A DNA stretch of 64,000 bases from contig CM072513.1 in NCBI GenBank assembly GCA_036898135.1, positions 89,411,066 through 89,475,065 of the forward strand. The letters are read 5' to 3'. This DNA is from Oncomelania hupensis. Its lineage: Eukaryota; Mollusca; Gastropoda; Littorinimorpha; Pomatiopsidae. The notes under the pieces are model-generated. The model searched no databases and was not told where the DNA came from. It saw only the letters and a program-made list of their open reading frames with translations. The position numbers and the translations under genes are program-made. Shown here in pieces: positions 1-10,207 of this stretch (its first letter is position 1; each line of letters starts with the position of its first letter).

Positions 1-372
1 CTAAAAAGTCGTTTTTGGGGGATTAGGGCAGTATTAAGGTGAAGGTGCTGGAAGAGGCTTGCGGACAGAACAGGAAAATATGGCTGCATTTACTAATTTA
101 GGCTTAGGGGGTTGGGTTACTTGGTCGTTTCAACGGGAAAACGCTTTGGACGTTTCAACGGATCCCTTGAAATGGATTTCCGTTGAATTGTCTATAAATA
201 ACTATTTGTACCTTGGACCAAAAGTGAATAAAAACTGCAATGTTTTAAAAACAATTAAAAAAAATAAACCTCTTTGCATAAAACAAAATTAATTTTTATT
301 TTTTTTTTAGTTTGGAGGGGGGGTTCCGGAACCCAGGTAACTCCCCCCCCCCCCCCCCTGGATCCGGCCCTG
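1..372 (-). mobile_element. hAT-type DNA transposon, terminal fragment (cut by window start)
   Basis: This stretch is the reverse complement, with a few differences, of 37079-37452, the left end of the nested hAT element described below. It ends at base 372 with the terminal motif CCGGCCCTG, the inverse of the CAGGGCCGG start seen at 37079. A poly-C run near 343-358 matches the poly-G run of the other copy. No transposase coding is visible here. The copy probably continues beyond the window start. Family assignment rests on the other copy, which retains a hAT C-terminal domain. Confidence 0.7.
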
Positions 373-374
373 TG

Positions 375-1000
375 TGTTACACGGTATTTAGCAATAGTCG
401 ATTCAGCCCCGATGCTTGAATCTTGATAATTTATGTGTAACTCGAATTTGTTTATCCACGCAGCCTGTTCACTCAGCAATAAGGCAGGAGTCGTCGTATA
501 AAGTTTTCCAGCTTTATTCAGCAAACATCAACAACTGCATACAAGATCGCTTTCCGAAAATCACTACAACAATCATCCCTACAGTTCAGTTTATAAATTT
601 ATAGTCCCCCAACTGAACTAGTTCAGTAAATAGTAGATAGATTAACGTCCCCGGACACAATGCGTATAAGGGCTCAACTAGTTCCGACAGTGCATTGCTT
701 ATATATAGCCTCTCTGCAATCGAGAAAAAGTTCGAACATTACACCATGACGCAATAACACCCAATCCAAATAAAACTCCCCACCGGAACTATGCACTGCC
801 TTACGTCATCTAACGTTTAAATTCGATCAGCTTTTACCCGTAAGGTCTAGAAGCTTCGATCGATTAATAAACTAGTAATTCCAGAAAATTCTCAACAATA
901 TCGACCGAATAAAATGATCAATGTTATACAAAAGTTCTTCTAGCAACAACGCAAAATCAAATCAAAGGTAAAATACAGGTTAATATTGCATGGTTTGCAA
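375..1000 (-). mobile_element. LTR fragment, family C (related to the LTR at 60874)
   Basis: Read on the minus strand this ends in GTGTAACA and carries the same landmarks as the LTRs at 57508-59960 and 60874-61507: the TGCTGAATAAA(G/A) TGGAAAACTT region (polyadenylation signal AATAAA), the GCATCGGGGCTGAATC block and the AAATTCGAGTTACAC block. It lacks the first part of the LTR and stops at the (AAAT)n tract. No internal coding region adjoins it, so it is a truncated or solo LTR. It abuts the hAT end at 372 with only two bases between. Confidence 0.65.
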
Positions 1001-1004
1001 AAAA

Positions 1005-1059
<55 letters not shown>

Positions 1060-1067
1060 AATAAAAA
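1000..1067. repeat. (AAAT)n microsatellite
   Basis: About 17 uninterrupted AAAT units directly read. It marks the breakpoint of the LTR fragment to its left. Confidence 0.95.
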
Positions 1068-1163
1068 GATCGGATCTATCGTGTGCGTCTGAATCGTAAT
1101 ATTCTGATTGATTGTTTGACTTATTGATACATGTAGATAGAAGAATTCATTGACTGATTGCAG

Positions 1164-1435
1164 CTACCATCCTGTGGAGCGGAATCCTGATGATCCTGGC
1201 AGGGTTCCTGCAGATAGCGGCAGGAGTGTGTATCTTCATTCCTGTGAGGCGCAGGCAGCTGGTCTATGAAGTGCGCCACGACGTCTACGGTGCCGGAACC
1301 AACGTTAACAGTGTTGGAGCCAACGTCTACTATCCTGGAAACGTTAACTATGCTGCAACCAATGTTAACTACCCCGGAGCCAATGTTAACTATCTCGGAG
1401 CCAATGTTAATGGCGCCGGAACCAATGTTAACTGA
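1164..1435 (+). CDS. candidate 3'-terminal exon of a multi-pass membrane protein
   Basis: A pyrimidine-poor but plausible splice acceptor (TGATTGCAG, ending 1163) precedes an open frame whose first two bases complete a split codon. The translation begins with a strongly hydrophobic stretch (ILWSGILMILAGFLQIAAGV, then CIFIPV) that fits the last transmembrane helix of a tetraspan protein. RRR follows at the membrane edge, then a tail of five or six degenerate repeats of the form G-A/T-N-V-N-Y-x. The frame closes with TGA at 1435. The in-frame ATG at 1190 lies inside the helix and is unlikely to be a true start. No upstream exon lies in the window, because 1-1070 is mobile DNA. The family is not recognised with certainty: claudin-like or MARVEL-like are possible. 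The repeated tail could also be a minisatellite read by chance. Confidence 0.5.
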
Positions 1436-1489
1436 TTGTTTTGACTATCATCATCGCTATCATCAATGTTAACTGATGACGTCGTCATC

Positions 1490-1600
1490 GCCATCATCAT
1501 CATCAGCAGCAGGAGCAGCATGTTCATCATAATCATCATCATCGTCATCATCATCATCATCATTATCATCATCATCGTCATCATCATCATCATCATTATG
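1490..1600. repeat. (ATC)n microsatellite
   Basis: ATC/CATCAT units with GTC interruptions lie just downstream of the stop of the candidate exon. The minus strand reads as poly-Asp/Met, which is an artefact. Confidence 0.9.
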
Positions 1601-1935
1601 CATCATTTCCATAACAATAATACAATTAGATGCAAAGTTCTTTGAGTACAATTTCAGTCCAAATTTATGATGCGTTAAAATATGTTTTGTATTGACATCC
1701 TGCTTACATGCGAAATAGGTCGAATGTTCTGCTTAGCACCGTGTGCTTAAATTCGCTTGGATAACCCGCTTACTAGATGATAATAATAATTAAAATTTTA
1801 TTATCGTGAAAAAATATTTCGATGGCGTCTTTGCTGAACGGGGATGTCTATGAGTAGACCAACCCCTACTGGAAAATTTATATTTTTTTGTTGTGGTGTT
1901 TGTGTTTGTGTGTGTGTTTATTTATGTGTGTGAGA

Positions 1936-1943
1936 GTGTGTGG

Positions 1944-2004
<61 letters not shown>
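1936..2004. repeat. compound (GT)n(GA)n microsatellite
   Basis: GT units (about 1936-1963) switch directly into about 20 GA units ending near 2004. No gene is visible between 1600 and 2100. Confidence 0.95.
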
Positions 2005-2009
<5 letters not shown>

Positions 2010-2224
2010 AGCGATAATTTTATTATTTTGTACTTTGTATTTTGTACTTTTATTTTGATTTGTGAATATAGTATAAATATGGTATCTTGAATGTAAAGGT
2101 ACCAGATACACTTTGAAAAGCTCACGATCTTTCTAATAACAAACTAATCATTATTTCCCTCTGATTTTGTGCATAAATACTTAAAATGTCCGAAACTAAA
2201 CTTGTTGCACTGAAGTACTTTGAC

Positions 2225-2600
2225 TTGCTGTGTGGAATTTGACTTTGTGCACTGTCTGAAATTGGACCTTGTGTACTGTCTGAAATTTGACTTTGTGCAC
2301 TGTCTGAAATTGGACCTTGTGTACTGTCTGAAACTTGACATTGTGTACTGTCTAAAATTTGACTGTGTGTACTGTCTGAAACTAGACTTTGTGTACTATC
2401 TGAAACTTTACAATGTGTACTGTCTGAAATTTGACTTTTTGTACTGTCTGAAATTTGACTTTGTGTACTGTCTGAAATTTGACTTTGTGTATTGTCTGAA
2501 ATTTGACTTTGTGTACTGTCTGAAACTTGACATTGTGTACTAGCTGAAATTTCACTTAGGCACTCTCTAAAATTTGACTTTGTGTACTGGCTAAAAGTAA
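2225..2600. repeat. 24-bp minisatellite
   Basis: About 15 copies of a 24-bp unit containing CTGAAATTTGACTTTGTGTA, with point differences between copies. The unit is a multiple of three, so the minus strand stays open as an 8-residue repeat (DSTQSQIS-like) from 2619 to 2122. That frame has no start context, domain or flanking gene and is probably a by-product of the repeat. Confidence 0.85.
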
Positions 2601-2619
2601 ATAATATTGAAACTTTCAA

Positions 2620-3470
2620 CGTTACTGAGATTGAAATTTGACTTGCATAGTAACTGAGACTTCTTGAAAGTCCCTTAGTCGGTCAGTCTGAAATGTTCTT
2701 TGCACCTGACCGAATTGCAAGCTGAAATTTGTTTTCTTTGATCCATCGAGACTACTCTATTGGTTGGTCGGTTGAGTTAATCAGTCTGTCAGTCAATACT
2801 GTTTGTTGATTAGTTTATCGAAGTCAAAAATACATTATGCAAGATTGTAAATTATGCAGCTTTGGAAGGGAGAGAATCTCATTGTATGTCAAGCAACTAA
2901 CTAAAAATGCTTCCCCCGCCCCCACCCCCATCTCCCCCCTCACCTTTTTCACAATGCAACTCTGCAACATTGGCAGAAATAATTATTGTGTAAATAATGT
3001 CCCGACACGTAAACTGTAACAGTGGGCAATGGAATAAATAAATAAATGGTAGTTCTTTGGATTGGACGTGCGACGTGCATTATACCTTCCAAAATAAAAG
3101 CTTACCAAGAAACCAATAATAATGTCATGTGTTTTTCTATGGCCCTGAACACATCACGTCGTGTCTTAGGACGTAAAGCACGCTTTTACTACAAATTTTC
3201 TTGTCGTTCTGTTCATCTCAACAGCAAACTGAAAATCACAACTTTATCAAAACGAATCCTATAATAAGCAAAGAAATATATTACTAAATATGGCATGTAA
3301 CCGCTAAGTCGGCTGATTCACATGTTGGTTCAGATACCGTGATACTATTATTCCAAACTTGTCTCCTTTTTCTTCACCTATTTTGTTATTATTACAACAC
3401 ACACCCACCCCAGGGCACGATGTAAAATCGCACACCCAGTGCTTACTCTTTTACCCGTGTTAAATACAAT
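2620..3470. other. unassigned stretch, no gene recognised
   Basis: AT-rich sequence with short frames at 2837-3019 and 3046-3264. Neither shows a domain, a splice context or a codon pattern I would trust. A short (AAAT)n lies near 3032. Confidence 0.5.
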
Positions 3471-3549
3471 TATCTTATCTTATCTTATCTTATCTTATCT
3501 TATCTTATCTTATCTTATCTTATTTTATCTTATCTTATCTTATCTTATC
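3471..3549. repeat. (TTATC)n microsatellite
   Basis: About 15 TTATC pentamers with one TTATT variant near 3520. It is followed by a CT-rich lead-in to the long CTT tract. Confidence 0.95.
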
Positions 3550-3599
3550 ACATTCCTTGTCCCTGTCTCTCTGTCTCTCTCTCCTCTTCTCTCTTTCGT

Positions 3600-4303
3600 T
3601 CATTCTTCTTCTTCTTCTTCTTCTTCTTCTCCCTTCTTTTTTTTCTTCTTCTTCTTCTTCTTCCACCCTCTCTTCTTCTTGTTCTTCTTCTTGTTCTTCT
3701 TCTTGTTCTTCTTCACCTTCTTCTTCTTCTTCTTCTTCTTCTTCTTCTTCTTCTTCTTCTTCTTCTTCTTCTTCTTCTTCTTCTTCTTCTTCTTTTTCTC
3801 CCCTCTTCTTCTTCTTGTTCTTCTTGTTCTTCTTGTCCTTGTTGTTGTTGTTGTTGTTGTTGTTCTTCTTCTTCTTCTTCTTCTTCTTCTTCTTCTTCTT
3901 CTTCTTCTTCTTCTTCTTCTTCTTCTTCTCCCCTCTTCTTCTTCTTCTTCTTCTTCTTCTTCTTCTTCTTCTTCTTCTTCTTCTTCTTCTTCTTCTTCTT
4001 CTTTTTTTTCTTTTTCTTCTTCTTCTCCCCTCTTCTTCTTCTTCTTCTTCTTCTTCTTCTTCTTCTTCTTCTTCTTCTTCTTCTTCTTCTTCTCCTTCTT
4101 CTTCTTCTTCTTCTTCTTCTCCCATCTTCTTCTTCTTCTTCTTCTTCTTCTTCTTCTTCTTCTTCTTCTTCTTCTTCTTCTTCTTCTTCTTCTTCTTCTT
4201 CTTCTTCTCCCTTCTTCTTCTTCTCCTTCTTCTTCTTCTTCTTCTTCTTCTCCCATCTTCTTCTTCTTCTTGTTCTTCTTCTTCTTCTTCTTCTTCTTCT
4301 TCC
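3600..4303. repeat. very long (CTT)n polypyrimidine tract
   Basis: About 700 bp of nearly pure CTT triplets broken by TCTCCC punctuations (for example 3798, 3929, 4027, 4119, 4207), a (GTT)8 island at 3841-3861 and GTTCTT variants. One strand is almost purely pyrimidine. The frames through it (poly-Leu/Ser/Phe and poly-Lys/Glu/Arg) are artefacts. Confidence 0.97.
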
Positions 4304-4691
4304 TCTGTCAGAGAAATGTGCGCACATTAAATAACTATTTAATGAAAAAGAGAAAAAAAATGTCACCAAGATGACGTCACTTAATATACGTAAGTTTGAA
4401 TGAAGCTCGAGCATCTGTACCCTCTCATTACATACAAAGCTTGCAGAAAAATGGGAGGGGGGGGGGGGAAGTGACGTCATCATGATTACATCACTCCATT
4501 TGCATAATTTTGGATTTACGTAAAGTCTAAATTATATACCAAATTTGAACCAAACTCCTCTAGTAAGTATTTTGGGAGAAAATAGGATTAGAAAAAAAAA
4601 CAAAAATAATTTATCACATCACCATGATGCCGTCACACGATGACGTCACTGAATATACTATAGTTTCATTGAAGACTCGAGGCATTTGAAC
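4304..4691. other. unassigned stretch before the P element
   Basis: No gene seen. A short G run lies at 4455-4468. TGACGTCA-like motifs recur (GATGACGTCAC at 4370 and 4640, GTGACGTCATCATG at 4471), which suggests a degenerate short repeat of about 270 bp. Confidence 0.4.
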
Positions 4692-4754
4692 CATGGCGTA
4701 CTCTACTACAGGCCTTCTCAGCGTGCGACTGGGGTCTCAGACTGGGAGCCTATG
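4692..4754. repeat. left terminal inverted repeat of the P element
   Basis: Pairs with 10094-10156 with about four mismatches over 63 bp. The outermost bases are CATGGCGTAC. Confidence 0.85.
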
Positions 4755-5248
4755 GTTTCTTTGTTACTATATACATTTATGTGTGCTTTTCTCATGCTCA
4801 ATTCACACACAAGGAAGTTATATTGATTATTCTTCTAAAAAGAAGTATAGATATCAAACAAGACGTTGTATTTTGGTTTTGAAAGAGTGTTTTATACGCT
4901 ATATTGTATTTATAATAGTGTTAAATATGAACAGCATAAGTATAGTTGTCAGTGTTTTTCTTTGTCACTGTTGAAAAACTAATAGATAAGAAGTTTTACT
5001 AATGAATCAGTTTTGGACCTTTTAGTTTTCTTATACATTCTAAATAATTTATATTAACAACCTCCTTCAAACACCCATCACACCTCCCCCCCCCTCCTCT
5101 TTTGCAGCTAACTCACAATCAACGATTTTTTTTTCAACCTCACTTGAGGATGTAGGTGTAAATGGTTACTAAACATGAAAAACATGTTTAAATGATACAT
5201 CATTTTAATTGGCAAGTGGTCATTTGAGTAGCATCACACACTGAGATT

Positions 5249-6807
5249 TGTGACAGCAGAAATACTGACGACAAACATGGAGGAAATTAGCTTAGCGAAT
5301 CAGAGATACCATCGAACGAAACTGGACATTAATACGACAGTTAGCTAACAAGCAGCACACACATGGCAAATTAACTTCCTTGAAACAGTCACCCCGCCGC
5401 CAGCTATTGATACCATCAACAGGCTTGGCGACCAAGAATTCTAAATAGCATACTTTAGTCAAAAACTAACCATAGCGTTGTCTTCGCCATGAGACACTAA
5501 GTAGCTCACTCCAGCCAAAAGTTACCAAGATGAAGTCACCCGTACTGGACAGGCACCGCTTATCGTTGTTGCATCTGTTCTTCACTCTATCCCTGATACT
5601 CCACTTGAAAAGTGATTATGCGTGTCCAGTGACGAGAGAGAAGGGGAGGAACTATTCAAATTAGAACCATAATTCTGTAGAGGCGAGATTATCGAAAACA
5701 AGAGCTAAAAACGATTGGTCAGAAGACTATGGGGAACTTTTGCATACCTTTGGGGACCAAATCTCAACTGATCAGTCGCAAAAGAACTGTTAAGCTGTGA
5801 GGGTCGACCAAAGGAACAAACTGCAGTGTTCGTCTATCTCCATCTCATCAAGAGGGTGCTAGAGACGTAAAAGACGATTTCACGAGTCCCAGAGTCTACA
5901 AGTAAGATAACACTAATAGTTTTGATATGTGTATGGTTATTGTATATTGATTGCCATGTATAAATAATATGTTCTTGATATATAGTTACAGAAACAGATT
6001 ATTGTTTCTGAGACAGTATGCATGTGGTTTGATGTACCTTAGCCTTAAGATTCGAATTGAATTGTGCATATGGGAACCCTGCAGGTGTCTGATGCTATAG
6101 ACACTTTGCAGAGGGGACCGCACACTTATAGCTAACGAGAATACTGTAGCCAGAGCTCCGACTTTTCCAGGTCGGACCTGGGATCACGTTTGTGGAGACG
6201 AACGCCTGACCGTCGCTCCCGTGGAACCAAGGAGAACTACAGCGATTCTACCTGACCACGTCCAAACCCCACAGCTTCAAGAGCGGCCCGACTTACCTTA
6301 GCTAAGTCCCCCCCAAGAACTGAGTCATACCCTCGAGAAACTAGAACCTTTGAAACTTACGAAGAATGAAAATCGTAACCGCAGGTAGCAAATGACGAAA
6401 GAAACCTGTTAAAACATTTTCCCAGCACTTGGAACTATATTACTTATTAATTTACCGATTAATGCAGAAATGTTAAAGTTTGTGTTGAATATATAAAAAG
6501 TGAAATTACATACATACGACTGGTGTCATTCTATTTGTATTGTTGTGTAGTTATTAGTTTTCTTCTCTTGAGACATAATAATCTAGTCTTTTGATTAGTC
6601 ATCACCGGTTCTCAAGTTGAGCCAAATGATACTAAAATTCCCGAGAACAAATATAAATTTTATGTGACCAAAGTACCGTGATCTGTCTCTCACACCACTT
6701 TAGGACTTCTGGTAAAAGAACGATCGATAGTGGTAGCGCATCGCCCATCTATCAATAAGTCTTACCCCCTAGTAAGATAAACGTATCTTTCCCAGAATAT
6801 CATCACA
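5249..6807 (+). repeat. 5' LTR of the 5249-8249 element
   Basis: 1559 bp, bounded by TGTGA at the left and TCACA at the right. Its last 174 bp (6634-6807) recur at 8076-8249 without differences that I can see. Confidence 0.85.
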
Positions 6808-6809
6808 TA

Positions 6810-6827
6810 TGGGGGCTCGTCCGGGAT
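6810..6827 (+). promoter_or_regulatory. tRNA-Pro-type primer binding site
   Basis: The 18 bases TGGGGGCTCGTCCGGGAT begin two bases after the 5' LTR. This is the primer site known from murine-leukaemia-type retroviruses, complementary to the 3' end of tRNA-Pro. Confidence 0.85.
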
Positions 6828-7177
6828 AATAAATTTTTGTATCTATATCTTGAGTAACTTAAGATAATATCGAATAGAAAACATTATCTCACTTAGGATT
6901 CGGAACAGTGGTCTAGTACAAAATCCGAGAGTTGACTCAGTTACATGGGGAAAAACATTTTCTTGATTTTTGAATTGCATGAATTGAATTGATTGTTGTA
7001 TGCACATGTATGTATTGATTGATGTAAGATAATTGTTTCTTATGCATTGATTGAAAATTGTTGTGGATCGCTGGTAACATCTCACATAGGGATATTGAGT
7101 GTACTTGTGTTAATCTAGATTGACTAATAGTATTCAGGTTATCTTACTTTTGGACTCTGGAAATCTAGAAATCTATC

Positions 7178-8098
7178 ATGGCCGACTTCATAAAAGTACG
7201 CCGTGAATTAAGGGAGGAGGGAATAGCACTAGGTCTAGCAGGGCAAGATTTAATCACGTATGTAACCTCAGAATGGGATAAATTGGAAAAATCCAGAACA
7301 GAAGAACGAATCCATGCCGAAAAAGCTAGAGCTGAAGAACGAATCTGTGCAGAAAAAGCTAGAGCTGAAGAACGAATCTGTGCAGAAAAAGCTAGAGCTG
7401 AAGAAAGAATCTGTGCCGAGAAGGCGGCAGAAAAAGCCCGTGCTGAGGAAAGAGACCATGCAGAAAAGTTAAAAAACATGGAACTAGAGATGACGGAACG
7501 TCTAAAAAAGTTGGAAATTGAAGCCAGGGAAAAAGAAAGGGACCAGTTGATAGCAGCTCGGGCAACTGACCCGAATATTAGCCTACTGTCAAACTCATCT
7601 GACAACCCTCCCCAACCTCCGTCCATCACCCCAGGCATGAATTTTTTTCTAAGTCCATTTGACGAGAAAGTTGATAGGATAGATGCATATCTTGATCGGT
7701 TTGAGCGCTTAGCACAGGAATTCGAACTTGACTATAACAAATGGAACATAAAATTAGCTCAAGGATTGAGAGGTACAGCCTATGACGTGTATGCGAAATT
7801 GCCCACAGGACAAAGTAACGATTACCCAGCGCTAAAGAAAGCACTTTTGATATGGTTCGAGTTGACCGCCGAAACCTACCGTAAGAAATTGCGCAACTCG
7901 CGGAAAGAGAAAGGTGAAAGCCACAGTCAGTTTGTAGACAGATTGGAAACCTACTTGCGTAAATGGTTAGCCTTATCCAACCTAGAAGAATCATTCGCAG
8001 ATCTTGCTGAACTAATCCTTAGCGAACAGTTACGCGATGCAATGACGCCAGAAACTAGGATGTTCACCGCGGAACAAAATTCCCGAGAACAAATATAA
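7178..8098 (+). pseudogene. gag: truncated Gag of the 5249-8249 element
   Basis: 306 codons from an ATG in the context ATCATGGCC. The order is a short N-terminal helix region (about 1-35); a charged coiled coil with four or so copies of an 11-residue unit (KARAEERICAE, coded by 33-bp tandem repeats at about 7322-7430); and a SCAN-like capsid from about residue 155 (DAYLDRFERLA, LKKALLIWFELT, YRKKLRNSRKEKGES). The frame enters the truncated LTR around 8076 and stops after about six foreign residues. The zinc knuckle and everything downstream are missing. Gag would normally assemble the retrotransposon particle around its RNA. Confidence 0.8.
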
Positions 8099-8249
8099 AT
8101 TTTATGTGACCAAAGTACCGTGATCTGTCTCTCACACCACTTTAGGACTTCTGGTAAAAGAACGATCGATAGTGGTAGCGCATCGCCCATCTATCAATAA
8201 GTCTTACCCCCTAGTAAGATAAACGTATCTTTCCCAGAATATCATCACA
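8076..8249 (+). repeat. truncated 3' LTR (last 174 bp)
   Basis: Matches 6634-6807. The junction shares AAAATTCC with the gag side (GGAACAAAATTCC against ACTAAAATTCC in the full LTR), consistent with a deletion at a short homology. Confidence 0.85.
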
Positions 8250-8331
8250 AGATTTAGAATCCAGACATTGACAGAAAATCAAATGGCAAGACTGACCTCA
8301 GCGGTGCAACCTCAGACCTCAGCTGTGCAAC

Positions 8332-9756
8332 CTATGATGATTCAGACAGTTTTAGTCGCTTCAGAGCAGGCTCTTTGGTTGACCGAGGGGTTGATGCACG
8401 GCAGTGATTTTTCAGAAAAATGTTGGACAAAATCCTTGCATGCCGATCCTCCATTCCAAGCTGGAAGATGTCTGACACTGTCATCGCCATCTCACAGAAA
8501 GATTTCCTACACACAAAGTCCTTCACAACACTGAAGAGAATGAAACAAAATATGGTCCACTGGCACGCTCGATCAGATGGTATTTTGAGGCCACCTCTGT
8601 CTAAAGAGTCTGTGTATGCACCAAATTTCTCATGATAAAATGTTGTTTGCTCAAGCTGACTTTCATCCACCTCTGGGTCATTCAGAGTCACAGAGCCAGC
8701 AATGTACACCAGGATAGACTTGGTCTCACAAGAAACTGAATCTTCCAGCAGCTCCAAATTGTCCACAGTTTCACATGTCTTCTCATCTGACTCAATCTTG
8801 AAGCTGCAGTCAGTGCAAAAATGGCCAGAATTTTCAACGTTGAAGAGACTCTTGTCTGTCCTAAGGGCAAGAAGCAGCTTTGCTCTGTCCACATTTGACT
8901 TCTCAACAACTTGCTGAACATTGATGAAGTAGGTTCCTCCTGATCCCTGTCGCAGCTTGCTGAACGCCTTCTCCAGTGGATCTGAGAAAAACTGGCCAAG
9001 CAGTACATACTGATGGGAAGAAGCTGACGGCAGAGAGCCACAAGGCCGTTGCAGGTGTGGTAGATCGCTTGAGCTGTGTCTCGCGTCAGCTGCTTCTGCC
9101 TCTTGCCTTGCTTTCCAGCCATCTGAAGGGCCATGTCTCCAAACTGCAAAAGTGTTGATAGCCTGCTGTCGCACGAGTCACTGATAGCAGCTTGAAGGAT
9201 GTCGTTGTGTCGAACGTCCATGTACTTTGACTTGACGTTGACAATCTTCCACCAAGTTAGCACTTTGTGAATGAAATTGCAGTGTCTGCTGCACCATCAA
9301 CATTCTCCATGCATATAGTGTGTCACATACACATTGCGTGTCCTTCATTTCACAAAAAGAAACTGCGTCCTGCTCCAAGAAGGCTGCAAGTTGGTCTTCC
9401 TCTATGTTTCTCTGAGAGCACAATGCACGCTTTGTTGTGCGAAGAGGAAGGGCAGGGGTGGGGATTTGGCTTAATGGAACATTTGTCCAAACAGATGGAT
9501 GATCTAAAGGGCGGAGTTTCCCATATTTGCTGATAGTTTCAAATTCTGAAGGCCACTGCAGTTCACATATCACAGTGTCTTTGGAAACAGTCATGTTGGC
9601 GTTTGGAATCGCAGAAATCCATGCCTGTTTCGCATTCTCTTCCTTTGGAAATCTGAACACAGACACTTTTTTACTCGCTTCGCGTTCTTTTTCAGAGTTT
9701 GCATAGTTTGTTTTGCAGCCGTACACACAACATATCTTGCCCATGATGAAACACAA
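8332..9756 (-). pseudogene. P-element/THAP9-like transposase remnant
   Basis: The minus-strand frame from 9756 has MGKICCVYGC about four residues in. It continues with the THAP-type zinc finger features FRFP, AW and VICELQWP, then the GKLRP-LDHPSVW segment typical of P transposases. The catalytic RNase-H-like core is absent. After a frame change near 9250 comes a C-terminal block (TWWKIVNVKSKYMDVRH, LTRDTAQAIYHT). After another near 9000 comes LLGQFFSDPLEKAFSKLRQ and GGTYFINVQQV, again P/THAP9-like, ending LKRLKLSESS and a stop. The histidine expected in the last THAP metal ligand pair (C-x2-H) reads Q. With two frame changes, a missing core and a lost ligand, this cannot code for an active transposase. 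Confidence 0.8.
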
Positions 9757-10093
9757 CTGCTGGAAACTATTGAAGATTGAAGATTATTTTATTAAGAACA
9801 GAGTGCAGTAGCATGCCACTTTGTAAAAGCGGATGTTGACACGAACTAACAACTTACCGAAAATAAGACAAAACTCAGACACAACAACATACGTAATCGA
9901 TATAATTTTGCGGCTTAAATAACAGTTTTATCTCACACTAATCAAATACAGTGGTTTGGGAAGGAAAATGGGTTATATAAAAATAAAAAAATGTCGAATT
10001 TGAAATCCTAAGCGACTTCATTTTGTGCTGCGGTAATAAGTTTGATCGCTAGCGTTTTAGGTTTTTCACGAGTTGCTTCCCTTCATTTCTTCG

Positions 10094-10156
10094 CATAGGT
10101 CCCCAGTCTGAGACCCCAGTCGCGCGCTGAGAAGGCCTGTAGTAGAGTACGCTATG
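10094..10156. repeat. right terminal inverted repeat of the P element
   Basis: Inverse partner of 4692-4754. It lies about 340 bp upstream of the transposase start, where the 5' end of a P element is expected. Confidence 0.85.
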
Positions 10157-10207
10157 ATTTGAAAACTCTAATTACACACGGAGTTTAAAAACTCTTCATT
10201 ACATTAC

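Larger units (their letters stand above)
5249..8249 (+). mobile_element. Ty3/gypsy-like LTR retrotransposon with pol deleted
   Basis: The element starts TGTGACAG and ends ATCATCACA. It is flanked by the 5-bp duplication AGATT (5244-5248 and 8250-8254). It has a complete 5' LTR, a tRNA primer site and a gag gene that runs directly into the last 174 bp of a 3' LTR. The 3' part of gag, all of pol and about 1.4 kb of the 3' LTR are gone. It lies in what would be the 3' untranslated region of the P transposase remnant, so it inserted after the P element. Confidence 0.88.
4692..10156 (-). mobile_element. P-type (THAP) DNA transposon, internally deleted, holding an LTR element
   Basis: The ends are inverted repeats of about 63 bp with roughly four mismatches (4692-4754 against 10094-10156), both starting CAT(G/A)GCGTACTC. 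The flanks are ATTTGAAC (4684-4691) and ATTTGAAA (10157-10164), an 8-bp duplication with one change; 8 bp is the known P-element length. The minus strand carries remnants of a P-type transposase (THAP domain and C-terminal part). Without the LTR element at 5249-8249 and its duplicated AGATT, the P sequence is about 2.46 kb, short for the family because the catalytic core is missing. It is non-autonomous. Confidence 0.85.

Noticed and set aside
2122..2619. 165-codon minus-strand frame with an 8-residue repeat
   Set aside because: It comes from a 24-bp minisatellite whose period is a multiple of three; no domain, start context or neighbouring exon.
3046..3264. 72-codon frame with ordinary-looking composition
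   Set aside because: No domain, no splice signals that convince, and no neighbour; I cannot support it as an exon.
3439..4483. Several long frames on both strands (196-311 codons)
   Set aside because: They are translations of the CTT/AAG microsatellite (poly-Ser/Leu/Phe, poly-Lys/Glu/Arg).
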